A stretch of DNA of 32,611 nucleotides, taken from assembly GCA_011523445.1 (NCBI GenBank), contig WTGT01000308.1, forward strand, positions 1 through 32,611, written 5' to 3'. The stretch is from Paracoccaceae bacterium. GTDB lineage: Bacteria > Pseudomonadota > Alphaproteobacteria > Rhodobacterales > Rhodobacteraceae. This document shows, piece by piece, positions 17,476-25,091 of this stretch. Under the pieces are notes generated by a model. That model was given only the letters and a program-made list of their open reading frames with translations, was not told the origin of the DNA and did not search any database. A program made the translations under genes and the position numbers. Position 1 is the first letter of the stretch. Each line of letters begins with the position of its first letter.

Positions 17476-18079
17476 GCTAGATTCCAAAGTGTTGGTGATA
17501 GCCACGCATAACAAGGATAAACTGAGTGAATTCGAAGGGATATTACACCCACATGGGGTGAAAACAAGATTTGCCGGAGACTTCAATTTGGAATTTCCAC
17601 CCGAAACCGAAGAGACCTTTGTAGGTAATGCCAGGATCAAGGCTCATTTTGTCGCTCGAGAAACACAACTTCCTGCAATTGCAGACGATAGCGGGATAAT
17701 GGTATCAGATCTTGATAACCAACCAGGGGTTAAGACTGCCGATTGGGCTGAAACACCTGATGGAAGGGATTACAAGAAAGCCATGACCAAAGTTTGGAAA
17801 TTGCTTGAGGAAAAACAGTCTCCCCTGCCCAGAAAGGCGAAATTCTGCTCGACAATCTGTGTTGCTTGGCCCGACGGCCATGATGAAATTTTCGAAGGTT
17901 TTGTCAATGGACAAATTGTCTGGCCGATGCGAGGGGAAATCGGCTTCGGATTTGACCCCATATTCATGCCCGATGGATACAAGATTACATTTGGGGAAAT
18001 GTACAAGGCGGACAAGAACCTTATCAGTCACAGGGCATTGTCACTTAAAGCTTTTGCTGAAAACTGTCTTGATGCCTGA
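17468..18079 (+). CDS. rdgB: dITP/XTP pyrophosphatase (Ham1 family)
   Basis: The protein has 203 residues from the ATG at 17468, which overlaps the rph stop (ATGCGTAA). It hydrolyses dITP, ITP and XTP to monophosphates so deaminated purines stay out of DNA and RNA. Family motifs are present: the N-terminal VIATHNKDKLSEF (substrate entry), ADDSGIMV (catalytic aspartates, near residue 72), FGFDPIF (about 160), and SHRALSLKAF near the C-terminus. The segment PGVKTADWAE replaces the more usual PGVxSARYAG, a mild divergence. It overlaps hemW by 8 bases. Longer upstream starts inside rph are rejected because they run through that gene's conserved end. Confidence 0.96.
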   Translation: MRKLDSKVLVIATHNKDKLSEFEGILHPHGVKTRFAGDFNLEFPPETEETFVGNARIKAHFVARETQLPAIADDSGIMVSDLDNQPGVKTADWAETPDGRDYKKAMTKVWKLLEEKQSPLPRKAKFCSTICVAWPDGHDEIFEGFVNGQIVWPMRGEIGFGFDPIFMPDGYKITFGEMYKADKNLISHRALSLKAFAENCLDA

Positions 18080-19229
18080 TCAGCAAACAATAGAACCATT
18101 CGGAATCTATATCCATTGGCCATTTTGTGAGTCCCTGTGTCCCTATTGCGATTTCAATACCTATTGCTCAAACCAGATTGATCATGAGCAATGGTGTGAA
18201 GCCTATTTACGGCAACTTGATCATTCTGCAAAAGAATTGACTGCCAGCCAATGTACATCAGTTTATTTTGGTGGAGGTACTCCCAGCCTCATGGAGTCTC
18301 GAACAGTTGGTAAAATTTTGGATAGAATCTCCCTGCATTGGGGATTTTCCGGCCAGCCGGAAATTACACTTGAGGCCAACCCCACCACTGTCGAACAAGA
18401 TAGATTCTTGTGTTTCCGGAATGAAGGAATAAACAGACTGTCGTTGGGATTGCAGGCACTCAAAGACTCGGACTTGAAAGCCCTAGGTAGGAAACATGGC
18501 GTCAAGGAAGCAATCAAGGCCTACGAAACAGCTGATCGGGTTTTTAACAACATCAGTCTTGATTTCATGTTTGGCCGGCAATTTCAATCGACAGAATCAT
18601 GGATAGGAGAACTTCAGGAAATCGTAGCGTTGAATCCAAACCACCTTTCGATTTATCAACTGACCATCGAGCCCAATACACCCTTCGGCAAAAGACATGC
18701 TGCCAACCGACTGGAAGGTATACCCGATGAAGATACCCTTGCCGATATGTATCTTGCCACAATGGAAATTTGTGAACGGTATGGGTTCAAACAATATGAA
18801 GTTTCAAATTACTCCAAACCCGGTTACAAGGGAAAACACAATCTGGTTTACTGGGAGTATCATGACTTCTTGGGCATAGGGCCAGGTGCCCATGGAAGAA
18901 TAAGTATCGACAACCAATACTTTCGAACAAATACAATCCTTAATCCAGAAAGTTGGCTTGATGGTATTTTTAAATTAGGAACAGGTGAATACCAAAGAGA
19001 ATTAATCAATCAAAAGGAAAGAGGTTCCGAGTATTTGCTTACGTCTCTCCGACTCAATGATGGTATGAATACTGCCAGGTTTGAGCGAATTTCAGGAAGC
19101 AAACTAGACAGTAATACAATAAGCGAACTTGTTCAGGACAATTTGGTCGAAATTACCGATGGGCAACTTCAAGTTACCACCAATGGAAGAATGGTCCTAA
19201 ATCAGATCATTTCCAAGTTATTATCCTGA
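18072..19229 (+). CDS. hemW: Radical SAM heme chaperone HemW
   Basis: The protein has 385 residues from the ATG at 18072 overlapping the rdgB stop. The cluster triad is C19-x3-C23-x2-C26 (CESLCPYC), followed by DFNTYC. The conserved YFGGGTPSL segment and the KHNLVYW motif, typical of HemW and absent in this form from HemN, support a heme-binding chaperone over a coproporphyrinogen dehydrogenase. HemW binds heme and passes it to membrane targets such as respiratory enzymes. The C-terminus has the expected winged-helix-like domain (TSLRLNDGMN). The rph-rdgB-hemW order is common in Alphaproteobacteria. Older annotations would call this hemN-like. Confidence 0.94.
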   Translation: MPDQQTIEPFGIYIHWPFCESLCPYCDFNTYCSNQIDHEQWCEAYLRQLDHSAKELTASQCTSVYFGGGTPSLMESRTVGKILDRISLHWGFSGQPEITLEANPTTVEQDRFLCFRNEGINRLSLGLQALKDSDLKALGRKHGVKEAIKAYETADRVFNNISLDFMFGRQFQSTESWIGELQEIVALNPNHLSIYQLTIEPNTPFGKRHAANRLEGIPDEDTLADMYLATMEICERYGFKQYEVSNYSKPGYKGKHNLVYWEYHDFLGIGPGAHGRISIDNQYFRTNTILNPESWLDGIFKLGTGEYQRELINQKERGSEYLLTSLRLNDGMNTARFERISGSKLDSNTISELVQDNLVEITDGQLQVTTNGRMVLNQIISKLLS

Positions 19230-19239
19230 TAAGGAATAA

Positions 19240-19341
19240 ATGGTAAATTTGATCAAGGACGAAGACCAAATCTTAGCTGGTATTGCAGTTGAATTGTTGC
19301 GTTACCTTTCGGATGGGTTTATTTGTAATATACAAGTCTGA
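19240..19341 (+). CDS. Possible 33-residue small protein
   Basis: After the hemW stop there is AAGGA (19231-19235), then ATG at 19240 and an open frame of 33 codons ending in TGA. The product begins MVNLIKDEDQ and continues with a short amphipathic stretch (ILAGIAVELLRYL). I do not recognise it. Spacing to the ribosome site is short (4 bases). It could be a real small protein translated with hemW, or chance. The remaining gap to 19398 shows nothing else convincing. Confidence 0.28.
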   Translation: MVNLIKDEDQILAGIAVELLRYLSDGFICNIQV

Positions 19342-19398
19342 ATTATTCTCTTTCGCTAGTCAGAACAAAAAGCAGGAACGGCAATTCAAGGGTATCTT

Positions 19399-19974
19399 AT
19401 GAACAAAAAAGCTTCAAATGCGACAGCACTGAATCTTCCAATGGTTGATCCACTGCCGGAGGGAACACAAAAATACTTCCAGATTTGTGAGGAAAAGCTA
19501 GGCATCATCCCCAACGTACTTAAAGCCTATGCCTTTGATATCGAGAAATTAAATGCATTTACCGCCATGTACAACAATCTTATGCTGGCCCCGAGCGGAT
19601 TGTCAAAGCTGGAAAGAGAAATGATTGCAGTCGTTGTTTCTTCGATAAACCGATGCCATTATTGTATTATTGCTCATGGTGCCGCAGTTCGCAAACTGTC
19701 AAAAGACCCTGAATTCAGTGATACGCTGGCAATTAATTTCAGACACTGCAAACTGGATGAAAGACAAAGGGGAATGCTCGAATTTGCAGAAAAGGTAACA
19801 GAAAATAGTTTCAAGGTTGAGGAAAAGGATCGCGAAGGTTTGAGAAAACTGGGTTTCAATGACGCCGATATATGGGATATCAGTGCAGTGGCAGCGTTTT
19901 ACAACATGACCAACAGACTGGCTTCTGCAACAGCAATGAATCCTAACACGGAATATTATTTTTCAGACCGATGA
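19399..19974 (+). CDS. AhpD-like/carboxymuconolactone decarboxylase-family protein
   Basis: The protein has 191 residues. The AhpD-type active site is clear: C86-x-x-C89 with H93 (CHYCIIAHG), preceded by LEREMIAVVVSSIN. In this family the CxxC pair and histidine reduce peroxides or pass electrons to a peroxidase. Length and the N-terminal segment (LPEGTQKYFQICEEKLGIIPNVL) fit the uncharacterised peroxidase-related subgroup, not AhpD itself or carboxymuconolactone decarboxylase. Its stop overlaps the next gene by 4 bases (ATGA), so the OmpA-domain protein is probably co-translated. No ahpC is adjacent. The role in oxidative defence is inferred. Confidence 0.88.
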   Translation: MNKKASNATALNLPMVDPLPEGTQKYFQICEEKLGIIPNVLKAYAFDIEKLNAFTAMYNNLMLAPSGLSKLEREMIAVVVSSINRCHYCIIAHGAAVRKLSKDPEFSDTLAINFRHCKLDERQRGMLEFAEKVTENSFKVEEKDREGLRKLGFNDADIWDISAVAAFYNMTNRLASATAMNPNTEYYFSDR

Positions 19975-20900
19975 AGGTCAAACCGACATTAATCCTGTTG
20001 CTGTTCTGCCTTTTTCCGGTGCAGGTACTTGGCCAATCGACAATAAATACTGGCCAACTTGTATTTGACAGAAACTTTACCTTTGGCAGGTACTTGATAC
20101 CCGTTGGCCCATTCAAGGACGACATGGTTGAAATGCTGGAAACCGAAGGTTCCACAACCAAACTTGTTTATCAGATCAAGGGTGATTCATCTACCCAAAT
20201 ACTTCTTGAAAATAGCTGGGATACACTGAATGAACTTGATTTTGAAATCCTGTTCAAGTGTGAAACCTGGAACTGTGGAGGGTTTGAGTTCCGGGAAGTC
20301 ATTGATGTCGTCGAGAGCCCCCACATGTTTGTCAATCTGGGGGATTTTCAATTCGTTTCGGCATCCAAGAACAACGAGTTTGGAAAACAGTTTGTAACGG
20401 TCCTTGTCAGTAAAAGCAATAATACGGGATTTGTCCAGATTGTATTCATAAACCCTCGGGAAGAGGAAAAGGTAGAAGACATAGATTTTAATTTCACTTC
20501 CAAAGTTTTGGAAATTGAAACACAATTGGAATATGATTTTTCAACCAAGGGGTTCACCATCCTCACGGGAGTTGAATTTGATTCCGGTTCAAGCGACATC
20601 AATGAAAACAGTATCTCCCAGCTAAAGGATCTGGCTGTTTTTCTCAAGGAGAATCCAGACAAGAAAGTAATTTTGGTAGGACATACCGATTTGGAAGGAG
20701 AATTGGAAAATAACATAAACCTATCATCTGAAAGAGCACGCTCGGTTCGAAACACCCTTATCAGTGTGTATGATTCAAATCCTGATCAAATTTCGGCACA
20801 TGGTGTGGGCTTTCTTTCTCCGCATGAAACCAATCTAACGCCGGAAGGAAGAAATTCCAATCGTAGGGTCGAGGCTTTGATTTTGCAGAATTTTCAGTAG
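19971..20900 (+). CDS. OmpA C-terminal-domain envelope protein
   Basis: The protein has 309 residues and starts inside the stop of the AhpD-like gene. Residues 1-21 form a signal peptide (hydrophobic LILLLFCLFPV, cleavage likely after VLG). The middle region (about 25-190) is beta-rich, has a pair of cysteines (CETWNC) that may form a disulfide, and matches nothing I know. The C-terminal ~110 residues are an OmpA-like peptidoglycan-binding domain: GVEFDSGSSDI, VGHTDLEGE, LSSERARSV, GRNSNRRVE. It would be exported and hold the cell wall. No lipobox cysteine follows the signal, so it is more likely periplasmic than a lipoprotein. Confidence 0.87.
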   Translation: MKVKPTLILLLFCLFPVQVLGQSTINTGQLVFDRNFTFGRYLIPVGPFKDDMVEMLETEGSTTKLVYQIKGDSSTQILLENSWDTLNELDFEILFKCETWNCGGFEFREVIDVVESPHMFVNLGDFQFVSASKNNEFGKQFVTVLVSKSNNTGFVQIVFINPREEEKVEDIDFNFTSKVLEIETQLEYDFSTKGFTILTGVEFDSGSSDINENSISQLKDLAVFLKENPDKKVILVGHTDLEGELENNINLSSERARSVRNTLISVYDSNPDQISAHGVGFLSPHETNLTPEGRNSNRRVEALILQNFQ

Positions 20901-20983
20901 ATTCCAACCAAATTTGTTCACAAAATTATGGTTTTACCTCAGGTTATGAATAGAACAGTTAATACTTATACAAATTAAGAATA

Positions 20984-21610
20984 ATGTTTATGGTTTGTCG
21001 AATTCCCAATATCCCCAGATTGATCAGGTTATTTGTCACCAGCCTGATGCTGTGGTCCTTAACAATTACAAGCAGTTATTCAACTACCCCAGAAAAGGCA
21101 ACCGAGGTGGTAGAAGAAGTTATTCACACTGTGAATTACATGCTTCATAACAACTTCCCGAAGGCGAAAATTTATGCTGGCATTGAAGAAATGTTCATCA
21201 ACATGGCAGACACGCAATATATTGGTCAGGTTGCCTTGGGAAGACAGTGGTTGGAAATTTCGGAACCACGAAGACATTTGTTCCTGAAAATATTCCAAAG
21301 GTATCTTGCTGAAAAATACTCAATCTATTTCCCCAGATTCATTGGTGCTGAATACGAGGTGATCAGGGCAAGGACGACAAGAAATGATCGGACCTTCGAA
21401 ATTGTTACCACAATGTATTTGCCCAATGAACCACCTTTTCCGGTATATTGGGACCTCGTGAGTCTTGATGATGAACCAAGAATAAGAAATATTACCGTTG
21501 ATGACTTAAATTTGCTGGTATTGGAAAAGAAGGTAATCGGTGCACTTCTTGAACAAAGTGGCGGCAATCTGGAAGAGTTAATGAGGAAATTGAAATACAG
21601 GTATCAATAG
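20984..21610 (+). CDS. MlaC/Ttg2D-like phospholipid-binding protein
   Basis: The protein has 208 residues. An N-terminal hydrophobic segment (about 12-32) is the export signal. The rest fits the MlaC (Tgt2/Ttg2D) fold: MADTQYIGQVALGRQWLEIS, then FLKIFQRYLAEKYSIYF, then beta strands with short loops. MlaC ferries phospholipids across the periplasm between outer-membrane MlaA and the inner-membrane MlaFEDB transporter. None of those partners is adjacent, so it works with genes elsewhere or in a variant role. I therefore give no symbol. It follows the OmpA-domain gene by 83 bases and converges with the DUF1801 gene. Confidence 0.85.
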   Translation: MFMVCRIPNIPRLIRLFVTSLMLWSLTITSSYSTTPEKATEVVEEVIHTVNYMLHNNFPKAKIYAGIEEMFINMADTQYIGQVALGRQWLEISEPRRHLFLKIFQRYLAEKYSIYFPRFIGAEYEVIRARTTRNDRTFEIVTTMYLPNEPPFPVYWDLVSLDDEPRIRNITVDDLNLLVLEKKVIGALLEQSGGNLEELMRKLKYRYQ

Positions 21611-21631
21611 AAAAACCAGGAAAATGTCCAA

Positions 21632-22051
21632 TCAATTTCCATAACGAGCAAGCATATCGTTAACAGACCTTTTGATAAGTTCCTCCAAAACCTTCAGATC
21701 TACATTTTCCAAGCGGGTTATATAAAGGCAGCTAACCGAATTTTTGTACTTGCCCAATTTGGCCATCAGATCGGGGTAGGCAGAAAACCCTGGCATGATA
21801 TAAATCGTGAGTGATTGCTTTCTGGGTGAGAAACCAGTCACCATCCATTGATGTTTTGATTTATCTGCGCGTTGATAGGTATATTGCCCGAAGCCCACAA
21901 TGCTTGTACCCCACATTCGTGGCTGTTCACCAGTGATTCGTTTCATCATGGCCAAAATGAACATGGCATCTTCCCTCCGTTTGGTATTTGAAACAGAGTT
22001 CAGAAACTCTTCCACATTGCCATCATTTACTACAGTTTTCATGTTACTCAT
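21632..22051 (-). CDS. DUF1801 (YdhG-like) domain protein
   Basis: The protein has 139 residues from the ATG at 22051, with GGA about 10 bases upstream; a TTG at 22063 is an alternative. DUF1801 proteins have a fold related to frataxin-like iron chaperones, but no function is established. Features here: an N-terminal helix with NTKRREDAMFILAMM, then the conserved PRMWGTSIVGFGQYTY segment, GFSPRKQSLTIYI, and a helical C-terminus. It stands alone on the - strand between two + strand units, converging with the MlaC-like gene, and has no obvious link to its neighbours. Confidence 0.88.
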   Translation of the reverse strand: MSNMKTVVNDGNVEEFLNSVSNTKRREDAMFILAMMKRITGEQPRMWGTSIVGFGQYTYQRADKSKHQWMVTGFSPRKQSLTIYIMPGFSAYPDLMAKLGKYKNSVSCLYITRLENVDLKVLEELIKRSVNDMLARYGN

Positions 22052-22159
22052 CAGTTTGTCCAATCATAAACGAAATGGGATCAAATATTATATTTCACCT
22101 GATTTAACCCGTAAAGAGGATATCCAAACAAGAATTTACCTTGAACTGACTCTTCAGTC

Positions 22160-22187
22160 TTGAAAATACCCGAAAAAGTGTTAGATT
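22160..22187 (+). promoter_or_regulatory. Candidate promoter of the rimP-nusA-infB operon
   Basis: TTGAAA (22160-22165) and TAGATT (22182-22187) are 16 bases apart. They match the sigma70-type consensus in 5 and 4 of 6 positions. Transcription would begin near 22194, giving a leader of about 80 bases that contains the terminator hairpin just upstream of rimP. Confidence 0.42.
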
Positions 22188-22195
22188 TGAAATCA

Positions 22196-22262
22196 CAGCG
22201 GTGGTTCCGAAAACTGAATCACTAATCATGACTACAAGGCAGGCCGCTGGCCTGTTTTTTTT
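22196..22262 (+). terminator. Leader terminator/attenuator before rimP
   Basis: CAGGCC (22240-22245), loop GCT, GGCCTG (22249-22254) and then eight Ts (22255-22262) make a strong intrinsic terminator. It ends only 14 bases before the rimP ATG. An upstream element CAGCGG (22196-22201, plus a possible U-G pair) can instead pair with CCGCTG (22244-22249), taking over parts of both arms and the loop. Two exclusive structures are what an attenuator needs. The terminator is seen directly; the switch and its regulator are inference. Confidence 0.75.
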
Positions 22263-22276
22263 ATTTGGAAAATTTG

Positions 22277-22792
22277 ATGCAAGACCTGGTTGCTCTGACA
22301 TTCAAGGAAAAACAGCTTCAGAAATTGCTTGAACCTGAAATTTCCCTTATGGGATTCGAGTTGATCAGATTGCGCTTTAGCGGCAATGCAAAGAAAACCC
22401 TTCAAATAATGGCGGAACGTCCAGATGGGACCATGACTGTTGGAGACTGTACTGATTTATCCCATGCTTTATCCCCGCTATTGGATGTTGAGGATACCAT
22501 CAGTGAGGAATATTCGCTTGAAATATCATCACCGGGTATTGACCGACCACTCACCAAGCTGGAGCATTTTGAGCAATGGGTTGGGTACAAGGCCAAGGTA
22601 GAACTGAACCAGCCCATGGATGGACAACGGAGATTTAAGGGCATTATCCAGTCCACCAAAGGCTCAACGATCATTTTGGATATGATTTCGGAACTATTAC
22701 ACGTGCAATTTTCCCAAATTGCCAAAGCCAGCCTTGTCATGTCAGAAAAACTATTGAACCGACATCAGGAACAACGAATATTATCCGATTAG
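22277..22792 (+). CDS. rimP: Ribosome maturation factor RimP
   Basis: The protein has 171 residues from the ATG at 22277, with GGA 7 bases upstream; a TTG at 22265 would overlap the end of the terminator region. RimP assists late assembly of the 30S subunit. The family pattern is present: LEPEISLMGFELIRLRF, DCTDLSHALSPLLDVED, and YSLEISSPGIDRPL around residue 85, followed by a small C-terminal SH3-like barrel. It heads rimP-nusA-ylxR-infB, the classical order, and nusA starts 48 bases after its stop. Confidence 0.95.
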   Translation: MQDLVALTFKEKQLQKLLEPEISLMGFELIRLRFSGNAKKTLQIMAERPDGTMTVGDCTDLSHALSPLLDVEDTISEEYSLEISSPGIDRPLTKLEHFEQWVGYKAKVELNQPMDGQRRFKGIIQSTKGSTIILDMISELLHVQFSQIAKASLVMSEKLLNRHQEQRILSD

Positions 22793-22840
22793 CAAACCAA
22801 ATATGAGTTAAATTATTCCGAGGGATTCTGGAGAAAACAT

Positions 22841-24472
22841 ATGAGTCTTACTAGTGCAAATAGGTTTGAATTGCTTCAAATGGCCGAGTCTGTAGCCCAG
22901 GAAAAGAATATTGATCGTGGCATCGTTCTGGAAGCCATGGAAGAGTCCATGGCCAAGGCCGCAAGGATGAGATATGGCCAGGAACTGGACATCAGGGCCA
23001 AATATAACAAGGAAACAGGTGATTTGACCATGCAAAGAGTTCGAACCGTGGTTGAAGAAGTTGAAAACCTGTCAACGGAAATGACCCTGGAGGATGCCCA
23101 AAAAATCAATCCGGAATATCAACTGGGAAGCGAGCATATCGAAGAATTGCCACCAGTTGGGGTAGATCAGTTGGATCGGATAAATATTCAAGTTGCCAAA
23201 CAGGTAATTCACCGCAAGGTTCGAGAAGCCGAAATGGAAAAGCAGTACGAGGAATTCAAGGACAAGAAAGGCCAGATTATTGTCGGGACCGTCAAAGGTG
23301 TCGAGCAGGGCAATATAATCGTTGAATTAAGCATCGGTGAGACGATGATACATCGTACCCAGAAAATCAGCCATGAAAATCCCGAGAAAGGTACTAGGAT
23401 TCGAGCTTATGTTACCGATGTTGACCAGGAATCACGTGGTCCACAGGTTAAATTGTCGAGGACGGCAAATGAATTCATGCGAGAACTCTTTCGAAGTGAG
23501 GTCCCCGAGTTTTACGATGGAACCATAGATATCAAATGCATAGCCAGGGATCCGGGTTCTCGAGCCAAAATTGCTGTTGTATCCTATGATGCCAGTATTG
23601 ATCCGGTCGGTGCCTGTGTCGGTATGAGGGGGTCAAGGGTCCAAACAGTGGTCAATGAACTGCAGGGCGAAAGGGTTGATGTCATTCCATGGACCGAAAA
23701 TGCGTTTGAGTTTGTAACCTATGCTTTGCAGCCTGCCAAGGTTTCAAAAGGGATACTTGATGAACAGGGCAATCCCACGACAATTGTTGTTCCCGATGAC
23801 CAGCTTTCACTTGCCATCGGTAGAAGGGGTCAAAATGTCCGGCTGGCAAGAAGTCTAACCGGATTGGATATAGAAATTGTAACAGAAACCTACGAGCGTG
23901 AACAAAGACAGGAAATCATGAACCAGAGACAGAAACTGTTCATGGAAGCCATTGATGTTGATGAAACCTTTGCACACCTGTTGGTAACCGAAGGGTTTGA
24001 CTCGATAGATTATCTTGCCGAATGTACCATTGATGAACTTCTTACCCTCAATGGGATTGACGAAGCCATTGCCGAAGAATTGCAGAGCAGGGCTCAAAAT
24101 TATGTTGCCAAGGAAAACGAGGAGATTCTTGCGGAAGCCAGAAGGTATGGCCTGAAGGACGACCTTGCGGAGTTTGAAGGGTTAACTCCGAAAATGTTGC
24201 TCGAACTGGTAAAGAATGAAATTACAACTCTTGAAGATTTCGCAACCCTGGCTGATTGGGAGTTGTCAGGAGGATACAATGAAATAGGCGGTAAGCAGGT
24301 ATGGGAAAAAGGCCTTTTGGAGGATTTCAATATCAATGCCGAAGATGCCTTGTACCTGATCACATCTGCCAGGGTAAGTATCGGATGGATGAAACCAGAG
24401 GATATTCAGGCCATTTACGGTGAAGAAGATACGGAGGCGGAAAGTGACCAGGGGGCAGCCGAAGAATCATGA
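22841..24472 (+). CDS. nusA: Transcription termination/antitermination factor NusA
   Basis: The protein has 543 residues and a clear GGAG ribosome site. Domains in order: the N-terminal RNA polymerase-binding domain (about 1-135); S1 (about 143-207, GTVKGVEQGNIIVEL); KH1 (GMRGSRVQ, near 259); KH2 (AIGRRGQNVRLA, near 326); and C-terminal acidic helical repeats (about 375-520) of the type that bind RNA polymerase alpha subunit or NusG-like partners. The last ~15 residues are very acidic. NusA promotes pausing, termination and antitermination. In E. coli NusA regulates its own operon through leader terminators, which makes the hairpin before rimP noteworthy. The 3' end overlaps ylxR by 29 bases. 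Confidence 0.98.
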   Translation: MSLTSANRFELLQMAESVAQEKNIDRGIVLEAMEESMAKAARMRYGQELDIRAKYNKETGDLTMQRVRTVVEEVENLSTEMTLEDAQKINPEYQLGSEHIEELPPVGVDQLDRINIQVAKQVIHRKVREAEMEKQYEEFKDKKGQIIVGTVKGVEQGNIIVELSIGETMIHRTQKISHENPEKGTRIRAYVTDVDQESRGPQVKLSRTANEFMRELFRSEVPEFYDGTIDIKCIARDPGSRAKIAVVSYDASIDPVGACVGMRGSRVQTVVNELQGERVDVIPWTENAFEFVTYALQPAKVSKGILDEQGNPTTIVVPDDQLSLAIGRRGQNVRLARSLTGLDIEIVTETYEREQRQEIMNQRQKLFMEAIDVDETFAHLLVTEGFDSIDYLAECTIDELLTLNGIDEAIAEELQSRAQNYVAKENEEILAEARRYGLKDDLAEFEGLTPKMLLELVKNEITTLEDFATLADWELSGGYNEIGGKQVWEKGLLEDFNINAEDALYLITSARVSIGWMKPEDIQAIYGEEDTEAESDQGAAEES

Positions 24473-25070
24473 CCTTCGTATCAGAAGGTGCGTGATTACC
24501 GGGAAAAAGTATGATCAGGATGAGTTATTGAAATTCACTTTGAATCCGAAGGGGGTTGCCGTTCTGGACATTAATCGAAAACTTCCAGGTCGTGGTATGT
24601 GGGTATTTCCGGACCGGGATACGCTTGAAAAAGCCGCCAATGGCAATCACTTTTCACGAGTTGCCCGAAGAAATGTTGAAATTCCAACAGATTTTTTATA
24701 TACGATAGATAGGAAATTAGTTGATTATCTAACCGGAATACTTTCTTTGGGTCGCAAATCTGGTGTTGTTGTAGCTGGGTTTGAAAAGGTTCGACTGGGG
24801 ATTAGTGAAAATATAATAACGGTTTTGGTTCAGGCCTCTGACGGTTCGGATCGGCAGGGCCGGAAGTTGATTCCAAGGGGTGTTTCATGTAAACGCTACC
24901 GATGTTTGTCTTCAACAGAACTCGGTGAAGCTTTCGGAAGAGAATCAGTTATTTATGTGGGAGTGAAAGATGGGCCCATGGCCCATAGAATTGCAATTAC
25001 CGCGCAAAAACTTGAACGTATCCGTAGGATGGAAGGATTTCAAACGACTTTGCCAGATTTGGCATCATAA
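24444..25070 (+). CDS. ylxR: YlxR-domain (DUF448) RNA-binding protein with L7Ae-like C-terminus
   Basis: The GTG at 24444 is chosen because GGAGG (24433-24437) lies 6 bases upstream; it gives 208 residues. A further GTG at 24420 would add 8. About residues 1-85 are the YlxR domain: RRCVITGKKYDQDELLKF and GRGMWVFPDRD. About 88-190 look like an L7Ae/YlxQ-type RNA-binding fold (GILSLGRKSGVVVAGFEKV), a fusion usual in Alphaproteobacteria. The tail (RIRRMEGFQ) is basic. The role is unsettled; links to RNA binding, rnpB and transcription regulation have been reported for homologues. It overlaps nusA and lies 21 bases before infB. Confidence 0.92.
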   Translation: MTRGQPKNHDLRIRRCVITGKKYDQDELLKFTLNPKGVAVLDINRKLPGRGMWVFPDRDTLEKAANGNHFSRVARRNVEIPTDFLYTIDRKLVDYLTGILSLGRKSGVVVAGFEKVRLGISENIITVLVQASDGSDRQGRKLIPRGVSCKRYRCLSSTELGEAFGRESVIYVGVKDGPMAHRIAITAQKLERIRRMEGFQTTLPDLAS

Positions 25071-25091
25071 TTTTGAAAGTACAGGGAATTA

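Noticed and set aside
22228..22332. 34-codon frame starting in the rimP leader with a TTT-TTT-TTA-TTT run, a possible leader peptide
   Set aside because: It has no ribosome site, the phenylalanine codons are just the terminator T-run, and it runs into rimP out of frame.
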